DNA of 64,000 bases from Candidatus Argoarchaeum ethanivorans. Its GTDB lineage: Archaea > Halobacteriota > Methanosarcinia > Methanosarcinales > EX4572-44. The stretch is taken from NCBI GenBank assembly GCA_004193545.1, contig RPGO01000033.1, positions 180,583-244,582 on the forward strand, read 5' to 3'. How positions within the stretch are numbered: position 1 is the first letter of the stretch; the number at the start of each line of letters is the position of its first letter. The notes beneath the pieces are model-generated. The model had not been told where the DNA came from. It searched no databases and saw only the letters and a program-made list of their open reading frames with translations. Shown here piece after piece: positions 27,408-35,094 of this stretch. Both the position numbers and the translations under genes were made by a program.

Positions 27408-27434
27408 TTAATTATATATAGGTGTATATAAATA
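27408..27434 (+). promoter_or_regulatory. Probable TATA region of the small twin-CX3C gene
   Basis: TTAATTATATATA followed by GTATATAAATAC gives two overlapping TATA-like boxes 35-60 bases before the ATG at 27470. With initiation about 25 bases downstream, the leader would be short. GGAGG at 27459-27463 is the ribosome site, 6-7 bases from the ATG. The gene is therefore probably transcribed separately from ppx. Confidence 0.5.
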
Positions 27435-27469
27435 CATGAGATGATCTAAAACAAAAAGGAGGTTATGAA

Positions 27470-27673
27470 ATGGAAAAAGCAAAAGAAGAAAAAGCAAAAA
27501 TAAAAGAACCAGAAAAAAAAATAGAAGAAATCGAAAATAAAGCAGTGAAGTCGAGGGAGCATATTTGCTACATGGACTGCATCGATGCTTATGGGATGGA
27601 TCAAGCCCATAAAGAAGAGTGTTTTGAGAAGTGCTACGGCAAATTCATCAAACAAAAAAAGAAGGGGAAATAG
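27470..27673 (+). CDS. Small twin-CX3C protein
   Basis: 67 residues. The first 28 are almost all Lys, Glu, Ala and Ile and would form a charged helix or coiled coil. The rest carries two CX3C pairs: C33-x3-C37 and C51-x3-C55 with 13 residues between them (ICYMDCIDAYGMDQAHKEEC). The arrangement resembles helical-hairpin proteins held by disulfides or a metal, but I do not recognise the family. The ATG has a strong GGAGG site and TATA-like sequences upstream, so it is a credible real gene. The tail is basic (KQKKKGK). Confidence 0.7.
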   Translation: MEKAKEEKAKIKEPEKKIEEIENKAVKSREHICYMDCIDAYGMDQAHKEECFEKCYGKFIKQKKKGK

Positions 27674-27682
27674 AAATTAGTT

Positions 27683-27721
27683 GAGTACTAAAGTACTCCC
27701 TCGGTGGTCCCGGCGCGGGAC
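27683..27721. repeat. Two adjacent short hairpins
   Basis: GAGTACT-AA-AGTACTC at 27683-27698 (7-bp stem, 2-nt loop) is followed by GTCCCG-GCG-CGGGAC at 27707-27721 (6-bp stem, 3-nt loop). They lie just after the small twin-CX3C gene. An A-run, not a T-run, follows on the plus strand, so neither is a standard plus-strand terminator. They have the same compact form as the other intergenic hairpins in the window. Confidence 0.6.
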
Positions 27722-27872
27722 AAAAAAAATTCTGACGATCTACAGTCCACGTAAATCCCACCAAATTTTTAAATGAGGGATTTGTATGGATTATAGCATT
27801 TTTTTATTATATATAAAGAATAGCTGCATCATATTTAAGACACAGATTTACGCAACACTTTTTCTTTTTCAA
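27722..27872. other. Left flank of the IS element
   Basis: AT-rich spacer without a gene. It ends with TTTCAA at 27867-27872, which recurs at 29398-29403 on the far side of the IS. Confidence 0.5.
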
Positions 27873-29397
27873 TCTTTAACTCCGCATCAATTGGGGAATA
27901 TGTTCAACCCAAGTTTTTCCTCCAGATTCCTTACCTTCTTTGGAACCTCAGTGATCATGCTATGATCTTTTAGATTGACATGATAGACCTTGCTGTATTT
28001 GAACAACAGATCAATCGGAGTAAACTTATGATTCAACTCACTCTTATTCAAGAGCTGCTCTAGCTTACAGTGGATATAGAGTGAAAGAAACGCGATGAAT
28101 ACGTGTCCGAAGACACTCTCATCGTCCTGCAGGTAGAGCTTGTCCGCATTAAGAACCGTCTTGTAAGTGTCAAACATCTTCTCAACCACTTCTCGTTTCT
28201 TGTAAAGCAGATAAATTTCCAGCTTCTCGACATCTCTATCTGAGACAATAAGAATTTTTCCTGCCTTTTTCATCCCTATATTAAATTTTTCCTTCTCGAT
28301 CTCGTGCTCATCCAGTTTCCTGTACAGCGTCTTCTGTTCTTCCAGTCTGAGATCCTGATCCTCAAAGAGGTAGAGGTAAAAATCGTTGTGTTTCCGTTTT
28401 CCACACTTTATCAGACGACTGTGATAAGAAAAGTATTCGTTGAGGTGGATACGTGTATCGTAATAACGGCTATTCCTCTTTGTCGGGAGTACGTAAGATA
28501 TCTTCTTGCCCTCCTTACCGCCCAGGAACTTTATGGTGCCTTCCGAGAAGAAACCCCGGTCAAGGATGAGGGTCTCCCCTCCAATATCAAGTTCATTGAT
28601 CGAGTGATACAGCGTTTTTATGTCCTTCACACTGCCAGGAAGAGAGCGAATCATTGTCGGCAATCCCGTGTCTGCACTGCACAGGAGAGCGAGATTGATC
28701 TGAGGTATCTGTATTTTATCCTTGTTGTAGCCCTTCTCCGCCTGATTGATGCTCATAGAGCGTGAGAACACAGAGCTTAGATCATAAACAAGCTGTTTGC
28801 CCAGATCTGCAAGTTCATTGAAGATGATATTCTGTCCAGCCCGGTTTACACCCACTTCACGTATAATTCCGGAGAGCTTCTTCGGGCTTAGATAAGGATT
28901 CATGTTCTCTGCATTGTAGAGTTTCTCCCATGCATCCTTTACCCGTTTTAAAGGCACATTGCCAGTGGCACGCACCATGGCAATAGCACAGATTTCAGCC
29001 CAACAGTCAGGGAAATCCTCCTTCAATAGTGGTTTGAGATCCTTAATCGTTTCATGGAGCAGCATCGAGTTGCCATATTCCGTGATGTTTCTGATATCAG
29101 ACGGATAAATTCTATGTCTTCCCCCTGATTTGATAAGCCCTTTATCAGGATCAAGTGCTCCAAGATATTTCGAGATTTTTCTCGGCTTTTTGAGTGCTTT
29201 GTCCCAGTAAGTGCTCGAATGATACACATAATAACATTTTCCCCGCATCTTTACCTCAAGGCATTTTACACCTTGATCCCTCTGTTCCTCCACCCAGGCT
29301 TTGACCCATTGTTCCTTTATTTATGTTTGATTGGCAAAAGAGGAAATATTACGTAATAATCTGATTATACCTATTCCCTATTCAGACGGAGTTAAGG
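27873..29397 (-). mobile_element. IS1634-like insertion sequence with 6-bp target duplication
   Basis: The element is about 1.52 kb and encodes one transposase on the minus strand. The outer ends are inverted: left TTAACTCCG (27876-27884) followed by GGGGAATA; right, read backwards, CCTTAACTCCG then GGGAATA. The match covers about 28 bases with a few differences. TTTCAA flanks both sides (27867-27872 and 29398-29403), as expected for a target duplication of an IS1634-type element. The ends are therefore well defined and the insertion looks fairly recent. Confidence 0.8.
27887..29293 (-). CDS. IS1634-like DDE transposase
   Basis: 468 residues, uninterrupted. The start KCYYVYHSSTYWDKALKKPR followed by KISKYLG is the N-terminal end common to this IS group. 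The catalytic core shows GGETLILDRGFFSEGTIKFL (Asp) and the distal YLLYKKREVVEKMFDTYKTV with the catalytic Glu in a Y-K-R-x-x-E-x-x-F motif. The conserved HVFIAFLSLYIHCKLEQLL follows. The start is taken as the GTG at 29293, with the ATG 45 bases further in (MRGKCYYVY) as an alternative. It fills nearly the whole element between the inverted ends. Confidence 0.9.
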   Translation of the reverse strand: MEEQRDQGVKCLEVKMRGKCYYVYHSSTYWDKALKKPRKISKYLGALDPDKGLIKSGGRHRIYPSDIRNITEYGNSMLLHETIKDLKPLLKEDFPDCWAEICAIAMVRATGNVPLKRVKDAWEKLYNAENMNPYLSPKKLSGIIREVGVNRAGQNIIFNELADLGKQLVYDLSSVFSRSMSINQAEKGYNKDKIQIPQINLALLCSADTGLPTMIRSLPGSVKDIKTLYHSINELDIGGETLILDRGFFSEGTIKFLGGKEGKKISYVLPTKRNSRYYDTRIHLNEYFSYHSRLIKCGKRKHNDFYLYLFEDQDLRLEEQKTLYRKLDEHEIEKEKFNIGMKKAGKILIVSDRDVEKLEIYLLYKKREVVEKMFDTYKTVLNADKLYLQDDESVFGHVFIAFLSLYIHCKLEQLLNKSELNHKFTPIDLLFKYSKVYHVNLKDHSMITEVPKKVRNLEEKLGLNIFPN

Positions 29398-29411
29398 TTT
29401 CAAATTAAAAG

Positions 29412-29438
29412 CACTTCGCAATGAAGATTGCGGAAGTG
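29412..29438 (+). repeat. Near-perfect hairpin beside the IS
   Basis: CACTTCGCAAT-GAAG-ATTGCG(G)AAGTG: 11 paired bases with one bulged G and a 4-nt loop. It lies 15 bases outside the right end of the IS, in front of a decayed transposase. It could be part of that older element. Confidence 0.5.
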
Positions 29439-29446
29439 GAGAGGGT

Positions 29447-30070
29447 TTGGATGGAATAAAGAAACTTCAAGGGCGTTGGGTACACATAGCAGTTGATTAT
29501 CTACTTCATCCCATAGAAAGACGCATCAAATGGATAAGCCGACCAATATCATATTACATTCAATATCGTAGGATTAAGGAGGTCTATGGTCTTGTTAGGA
29601 GATTGGTCTCCTGGAATGCACGAATAATTTTATCTACAAGCCATTGATGGAATTGTATGCATGTTTGAAGTCTGTTTTAGATGACCAAATGGTGTTTGAT
29701 TATTATTGCCTTTTGGAAAAAACGTTGCAATGGTTGGATGAGTTACGTGACATTCTAAGGATTAGCCGCAAAACCAATTTGAAAGATTCTTCGCCAACTG
29801 ATATTGACCTCGATAAGATTATTGCAAAAACAAAAGGCGTATTGGTTAAGATACGTGTGGAAAGTAGCAAATTGGGAAAACAGTATCAACAAATTGCTTT
29901 GGCTATCAATAATGTTTTTAAAAGTCATTGGGAAGAACTGTTTGTACCGGATCCGATTATTAATGGAAAAAAAGTTTCATTCAAATGACATAATAATGGG
30001 TTGGAGAGTAATCATCGCAAAATAGGAGCTGTCAAATTGTTGGGTGTTATACCAGAACTCTAATTTCTTT
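29447..30070 (+). pseudogene. Decayed transposase fragment
   Basis: Two overlapping open stretches, 29447-29647 (LQGRWVHIAVDYLLHPIERR) and 29644-29988 (IIAKTKGVLVKIRVESSKLG; HWEELFVPDPIINGKKVSFK). Reading through the TGA at 29986-29988 gives HNNGLESNHRKIG, a motif like the NN-x-E-x-x-HR ends of several transposases. The missing N-terminal part and the in-frame stop mark it as dead. The family was not determined. Confidence 0.55.
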
Positions 30071-30145
30071 CATGCGTTCAAACCCAGAGCAGTAGACATT
30101 ATACCTGAATATGCAACCAGGTCGAAACAATGTCAACACCCAACA
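30038..30145. repeat. 12-bp inverted repeat spaced about 80 bases
   Basis: TTGTTGGGTGTT at about 30038-30049 pairs with AACACCCAACAA at about 30132-30143. Nothing coding lies between. It could be a remnant of the decayed element just upstream or a structured leader for the gene at 30291. Confidence 0.45.
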
Positions 30146-30290
30146 ACTTTACAACCACGAAATATGGAAGGCTTTAAATGCAAAATGCAGCAAATAAGGA
30201 TGCACCCACATTTGAATCAAGAGTGACAAGGCTGAGGCTTTCATCCAAGGTAACCCGCAAGTAATGGCTCTCTTTAGGAAGTGACAAATT

Positions 30291-30830
30291 ATGAACGAAG
30301 GCAGTAACCAAATTTTTGGTGAGATTATTCGAATAGACAGTGTGAACACCTATCTTGTCAAAGTACCATCGGAATCCTCTTTTGAACCTGCTCTTGGCGA
30401 GTTTGTGGGAGCTGACAGTGGTGATAAGATGGTGGTCTGTGTTATCAAAGGGGTGCAGCGATCGATTCCTGAAGAATTAGCCACACTATTATCTTTTGAA
30501 CAGGAATTAAAATACCTGCCGTATAACACAGACTTTAAAAGCAGCTATTATATTGTGTTCGGGCTTGGCATGCTGTCTGATAATACTAAATACAGGATTC
30601 GCACAGCACCACAGATACGAGCTCCTGTAAAACGCTTAACTAAAGAGACAATCAGAAAATTCCACCTGAAAGACAATAAACCAAACATTTCTTATTTCAA
30701 TCAGTATCGTGAAACACTTGGAGATTGCACATTGCTTGCAATTAGTGATGAATTAATGCGTATGCTGCCTGAAGCAAGCAGCATGCTTCTAATTGTCAAA
30801 AAATACATTGAAAGGAGTGGAAAAATATGA
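30291..30830 (+). CDS. HAS-barrel-like partner of HerA
   Basis: 179 residues. The first 60 residues (FGEIIRIDSVNTYLVKVPSE, GEFVGADSGDKMVVCVIKGV) look like the HAS barrel seen at the N-terminus of HerA and ATP synthase-type ATPases. The rest (LSFEQELKYLPYNTDFKSSY, APVKRLTKETIRKFHLKDNK) is not recognised. It overlaps the HerA-like gene by four bases (ATGA), which argues for a joint complex. AGGA precedes the ATG by about 11 bases. No nuclease motif is visible. Confidence 0.65.
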   Translation: MNEGSNQIFGEIIRIDSVNTYLVKVPSESSFEPALGEFVGADSGDKMVVCVIKGVQRSIPEELATLLSFEQELKYLPYNTDFKSSYYIVFGLGMLSDNTKYRIRTAPQIRAPVKRLTKETIRKFHLKDNKPNISYFNQYRETLGDCTLLAISDELMRMLPEASSMLLIVKKYIERSGKI

Positions 30831-32413
30831 CTGTGGTTGGCACTGTATTAACTCATTCAAAGGACGATTTTACTTTTATCACGAAGTGCCCATTCAAGGT
30901 TGGGGAGTTTGTCTGCTATCTAATGAACCGCAACCATATACTTTCCCGGGTAAGACATACCGAACCGTTAAACGATTACCCGGTAGAGTTTCTATTTGAT
31001 GAGGTAATCGATGCTTCTGATCTTGCTGCCTTTTATGGACTTGATGACAACGACTATCAGTACTATCGCGTGTCTGCTGCTGTTGTAGGATATTTCGATC
31101 GAACATTTAATGAGTTCATCAATCCGCGTGTAAAACCTTTATCTGGCACAAAGATTGAACTGGCTGATGCACAAATTCTGTCTGATGTAAACCGGGTATC
31201 CGGAGGAGAGGTTGGCTCAGCACACATTGGCACAATTATGAGTACAAACTCTGATGCAGTGCTTTCTGTTCGTGAGATGGTAAGTCAGCATCTCTCAGTC
31301 ATTGCTGCAACCGGTGCAGGCAAATCCTACACGGTGGGAGTAATCGTTGAGGAGTTAATGTCAAAGAACAACATGGCGTCTGTGCTGATCTTTGACCCAC
31401 ATGGTGAATACAGTGTACTGAGTGATATCCAGAACAATCCCGCATTCTGTGATGACGATTATCGACCGAAAGTTAAAATCGTGAAATCAGATCAGATAAA
31501 AATCAGGGTTGGCGACCTTACAGTTGCAGATTTTATCAGCATCATGGATGATGGCAGCGTGACTGAGAAAATGAAAAGCTTTTTTGAAAATGCCTATGGC
31601 AAACTTAAAGGAGACGATAAAAAAAAGATTCGAAATTTCACCAAAAACGAACTTCGAGAGACTATTAAAAACCTGTCTGATGGGAAAAATGAATCAACCA
31701 TCGGAGCGATACTCTGGCGATACAATAGTGTAATAAAGGAAAAAATGTTTGATGACTACCAGGGCATACCACTCCGAGACTACTTCCAACCAGGGCAGCT
31801 TACAATCATCGATGTGTCAGACATCGGGGGATGGAAACAGCAGTTAATAGCAGATATACTTCTTCGCCGCCTGTTTGATGCACGAAAAGGCACAGACAAC
31901 GAATACTACAGCGAATACCAGCATCCTGACATGTACATCCCATATCCAACGTTTATCATACTCGAAGAAGCACATAGATTTGCCCCGCAGGCAGGAGAAG
32001 CAAAATCAAAGAACACGCTTAAAACCATCCTGTCAGAGGGACGCAAGTTTGGCATTGGCATAGCGATGGTAACCCAGCGTCCAAGTAAGCTTGATTCCGA
32101 CTCACTTTCACAATGCATGACCCAGATCACCATGCGAATTATTAATCCAACAGATCAGAAACAGATAGAGCAGAGTATAGAATCGGTAAGTAGAGACCTT
32201 GTAGAAGAACTGCCATCACTTGCAAGGGGACAGGCTATCATAAGTGGAGTAGCAATCAACACGCCAGTAACTGTAAACATCAGAAGACGCGCTACAGCCC
32301 AGATACGTGGTCAGAGTAAGGACGCGCCAGGGCTATGGAGGAAGTACAAACTGGAACAGGAGAGTAGCACCATAATAACAGCACCAAACCACAAGCTCGA
32401 TATTGGGGTATGA
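30827..32413 (+). CDS. HerA-like hexameric DNA translocase
   Basis: 528 residues. The N-terminal barrel (VVGTVLTHSKDDFTFITKCP) is followed by Walker A AATGAGKSYTVGVI near residue 160. The Walker B/DUF87 motif is FIILEEAHRFAPQAGEA, then ILSEGRKFGIGIAMVTQRPS (sensor) and the arginine-rich CMTQITMRIINPTDQKQIEQ. HerA pumps DNA and usually works with the NurA nuclease and Mre11-Rad50. None of those is adjacent here; the only partner is the small protein upstream. It could be a housekeeping paralogue or a defence-type HerA. Confidence 0.88.
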   Translation: MTVVGTVLTHSKDDFTFITKCPFKVGEFVCYLMNRNHILSRVRHTEPLNDYPVEFLFDEVIDASDLAAFYGLDDNDYQYYRVSAAVVGYFDRTFNEFINPRVKPLSGTKIELADAQILSDVNRVSGGEVGSAHIGTIMSTNSDAVLSVREMVSQHLSVIAATGAGKSYTVGVIVEELMSKNNMASVLIFDPHGEYSVLSDIQNNPAFCDDDYRPKVKIVKSDQIKIRVGDLTVADFISIMDDGSVTEKMKSFFENAYGKLKGDDKKKIRNFTKNELRETIKNLSDGKNESTIGAILWRYNSVIKEKMFDDYQGIPLRDYFQPGQLTIIDVSDIGGWKQQLIADILLRRLFDARKGTDNEYYSEYQHPDMYIPYPTFIILEEAHRFAPQAGEAKSKNTLKTILSEGRKFGIGIAMVTQRPSKLDSDSLSQCMTQITMRIINPTDQKQIEQSIESVSRDLVEELPSLARGQAIISGVAINTPVTVNIRRRATAQIRGQSKDAPGLWRKYKLEQESSTIITAPNHKLDIGV

Positions 32414-32481
32414 ATTCGGTAGACCACAACTTTTGGATATTTAGATTGCTAAAAAAATAGAGTTGTGTGTTAAGTTTTTGC

Positions 32482-32757
32482 TCACACATCGGTCATATCC
32501 AGTTCGTCTATTTCAAGGATGCTGTTTAGTTCGTTTTCTAAAGCTTCAAGCTCTGCTTCAAGTTCAGCAAGTTCACTGTCATCGATTAGGCTTATTTCCA
32601 TTGTTTCCCCGGGTACTGCGGTTTGGGCTTGGGTTTGATTTATTTCTTCAACAGTACTTGTTGTAGTCGTGGTTTCTTCTGGTGCTGGTGTGGTGCATCC
32701 CGATGCTGCAATGAGCAATACAATGAACATGGAAATTGCTAACAATGATTTGTTCAA
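32482..32757 (-). CDS. Small acidic lipoprotein
   Basis: 91 residues from a TTG at 32757, one base after the stop of the upstream gene and behind GGAGGAGATGA. The first 20 residues (LNKSLLAISMFIVLLIAASG) form a signal peptide ending in the lipobox SGC. A Thr-rich stretch follows (EETTTTTSTVEE), then a strongly acidic helical tail of Glu/Leu heptads (SELAELEAELEALENELNSI) that could be a coiled coil. An ATG-started reading extends 38 residues further upstream but runs through the preceding gene and lacks a signal sequence there. Confidence 0.65.
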   Translation of the reverse strand: MNKSLLAISMFIVLLIAASGCTTPAPEETTTTTSTVEEINQTQAQTAVPGETMEISLIDDSELAELEAELEALENELNSILEIDELDMTDV

Positions 32758-32758
32758 A

Positions 32759-34051
32759 TCATCTCCTCCAGCTAGTTTTCTGCTGCTGTGGCTGTGGTTG
32801 CTGCTGCTCAAACATCGTGCCCTGCATTGCGTAGGGAGTTGTCCATTGGTGTATTGCACCGTGTGAACCACTGTCTGTATTGTCTATATGGTACGTGCCG
32901 TTTCCACACAGAATTACCCTGCCTGTGCCTGCTGCTTCGAGAACGATGTTCCTGCCTGCTATGGTAAAGCGTATTTGTTCACCACTTACATCAGCGATTC
33001 CATATCCCTGGTATTTTATATTGCCATTTTCAAGTTCCACGCGCGTTCCATTACCGTTTACGGTAACTTCTGCGTTCCTGGATACAATCATCGTTGCATT
33101 TTCTGCTGAAAGGTTGATTGTAACATTTCCGAAGATTGCTGCTCGACCATTGCCTTCTGCATATAAGCTGCCTGTCCCGTTAAGGAATACAGCACCCCTG
33201 CACTTTCTGACTTCATTGAATATATCTTTTAATATCAGATTTGCCTGTCTTATGTGTTCTCTTGCTTCAATCATGTATTCGTTTGCTTCCTGGAGAGAGG
33301 CATCAGATGAAGCGTCATTTATTATGCGTCCAGTTGGATCAAATCCAGTTTCTCCCTGGTGGATTTCTCTTGCTTTTTTATATGATTCGTTTGCTGCTTC
33401 GACTTCTTTTTTGAACAATTCAAGGTTCTGTGTGAGGTTTGCAGTATCTGCTCCAGAAGATTCCAACTGTTCAATGACTGTTTCAAGTTTCACTGACACA
33501 CTGTCTGCTTTTATCAAGAAGTTTTCAATGCGATTGTTTGCTGTGCGTGATACAAAGTATTTAGCCTCTTTTTTTGTCACCTTCCAACCAGAGCGAAGTT
33601 CTTTTACCGCATCTTTCAGTTCTTGCGGCGTATCTGCATTATTGACGTCTTTTTTTATCTGCTCAAGATTGAGGATGTGTACATTTATTCGCTCAACCCC
33701 ATTAAAAGGTGCATAGCCTTGCTGTTCTGCCCTTTCCGCATTTACCTTCAACACTTCAAGCTTCGCAATCATTGCATCAATGCTATCAAGCACATACTCT
33801 TTTGCAGCCGATTGCAGAACTTCCGGATCTTTTTCTGCAGCCTTGATGTTACGGTATCTTCGAACTGCATCCCGCTGTCCAACTCTTGCTATCTCATATA
33901 CACGTTTTGTTTCTTTGTAGTTTTTCTCAGTTATCTGGTATTCTTTTTCCAATTTTTTAATCTGTACTGGCACTTCTGCTATCGCAATTCCTGCAAACAT
34001 ACTTGCAAGCAAAATAGCAGCAACCAGCAACGGTACTGTTTTTTTGTTCAA
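32759..34051 (-). CDS. Secreted helical/beta protein of unknown function
   Basis: 430 residues. Signal peptide VPLLVAAILLASMFAGIAIA, then a long helical region (residues 30-280; many Lys/Glu, TEKNYKETKRVYEIARVGQR) and a beta-rich part from about residue 285 (GAVFLNGTGSLYAEGNGRAA, IFGNVTINLSAENATMIVSR, GTGRVILCGNGTYHID). The C-terminus is Gln-rich (FEQQQPQPQQQKTSW). I do not recognise a family. The following lipoprotein is translationally coupled (stop and TTG one base apart), so both probably act together outside the cell. Confidence 0.7.
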   Translation of the reverse strand: MNKKTVPLLVAAILLASMFAGIAIAEVPVQIKKLEKEYQITEKNYKETKRVYEIARVGQRDAVRRYRNIKAAEKDPEVLQSAAKEYVLDSIDAMIAKLEVLKVNAERAEQQGYAPFNGVERINVHILNLEQIKKDVNNADTPQELKDAVKELRSGWKVTKKEAKYFVSRTANNRIENFLIKADSVSVKLETVIEQLESSGADTANLTQNLELFKKEVEAANESYKKAREIHQGETGFDPTGRIINDASSDASLQEANEYMIEAREHIRQANLILKDIFNEVRKCRGAVFLNGTGSLYAEGNGRAAIFGNVTINLSAENATMIVSRNAEVTVNGNGTRVELENGNIKYQGYGIADVSGEQIRFTIAGRNIVLEAAGTGRVILCGNGTYHIDNTDSGSHGAIHQWTTPYAMQGTMFEQQQPQPQQQKTSWRR

Positions 34052-34280
34052 TTTGGTTCACCTTGACTTATTTTTTACATAACGCACATATTGTGCAACA
34101 CACACAACAGCTGGTTAAAGAATAAACATGCTTTTATCCAGCAAAAAAATAAAACTTTTTTAAAGCTGATAAAGCTTTATTAAACTTTACACATTGTTTT
34201 CTTACTTAATCATTGATTAAAAGACTGTTAATTACAAGATAAGTAAAGCAAAAACTATTTGTAATGACATTTGAAAACAG
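34052..34280. other. Divergent promoter region
   Basis: AT-rich 229-base gap between two divergent genes for secreted or membrane proteins. It contains GCACATATTGTGC (5-bp stem) at about 34085 and several TTTAAA/TTTTTTAAAG stretches suitable as TATA boxes, none decisive. Confidence 0.4.
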
Positions 34281-35048
34281 ATGGTAATGCCAAACAGGAT
34301 CTTTTTATTGTTTGTACTTACACTGCTGGCTTTAATCACCCCTTTCAATGTTTCAGCATCAACCCTGCACGGGACGGTGTACGATTGGTCAACATTTGAA
34401 CCACTTGAAAATACCATCGTAGAGATTAATACTACGCCAGTTCAATCAATGGTGGCAGTTGACGGCTACTACAACTTTAGCCTGCCACAGGGCAGCTACC
34501 AGATAACTGTGAGACACTACAATAACGGAATTCTCGAGCATACGCTAATTGAAAACGTCAGTATGGAAACAGAGGGCAGCTTTGTTCTGGACCTGCTGAT
34601 GCTGCCTGCAACAGAGTTTGAAGAGATGTTCATTGATGACATTGACATTTCAGAATCAATAGTAATACCAAAGAAAAGCAGCCAACAAACACTGGTACTG
34701 GTAATAGCTGCAATCGTTATTATTTTAATATTCGTAGTTCTGCTTTGGAAAAAGGTGTTCACCGAAAAAGTATCACCTGTACTACCTAAAGAGCCTCAAG
34801 CACCTGCTTACGAGGAAGATAGGAAGGCACTCTCCATAGAAAGTATACCTACTGCACTTCCGGACGATCTACTAAATATCGTGAATATAATCTCAAAAAA
34901 TGGTGGGCGCATGACCCAGAAAGAACTGCGAAAACATCTTAGCATCTCAGAGGCAAAGACAAGCCTTATGATAAGCGATCTTGAAGATAGAGGCATTATA
35001 AATAAGATAAAAAAAGGCAGAGGAAATATTCTGATTTTAAACAGATAA
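34281..35048 (+). CDS. Membrane-anchored protein with C-terminal winged helix
   Basis: 255 residues. Signal-like helix (RIFLLFVLTLLALITPFNV), a carboxypeptidase-regulatory-like beta sandwich (LHGTVYDWSTFEPLENTIVE, YYNFSLPQGSYQITVRHYNN), a membrane helix (TLVLVIAAIVIILIFVVLLW) and a cytoplasmic winged helix (LLNIVNIISKNGGRMTQKEL then RKHLSISEAKTSLMISDLED). Such proteins could sense outside conditions and regulate genes directly. It is divergent from the secreted-protein pair and convergent with cobQ. The start is the ATG at 34281 or at 34287. Confidence 0.78.
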   Translation: MVMPNRIFLLFVLTLLALITPFNVSASTLHGTVYDWSTFEPLENTIVEINTTPVQSMVAVDGYYNFSLPQGSYQITVRHYNNGILEHTLIENVSMETEGSFVLDLLMLPATEFEEMFIDDIDISESIVIPKKSSQQTLVLVIAAIVIILIFVVLLWKKVFTEKVSPVLPKEPQAPAYEEDRKALSIESIPTALPDDLLNIVNIISKNGGRMTQKELRKHLSISEAKTSLMISDLEDRGIINKIKKGRGNILILNR

Positions 35049-35094
35049 ACGCAGTTTGTGTTGAGTCGTGTTTAACCAAACGCCGATACAACCA

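Noticed and set aside
27707..27721. GTCCCG-GCG-CGGGAC as a terminator of the small gene
   Set aside because: The bases after it on the plus strand are A-rich, not T-rich, and on the minus strand the T-run comes before the hairpin.
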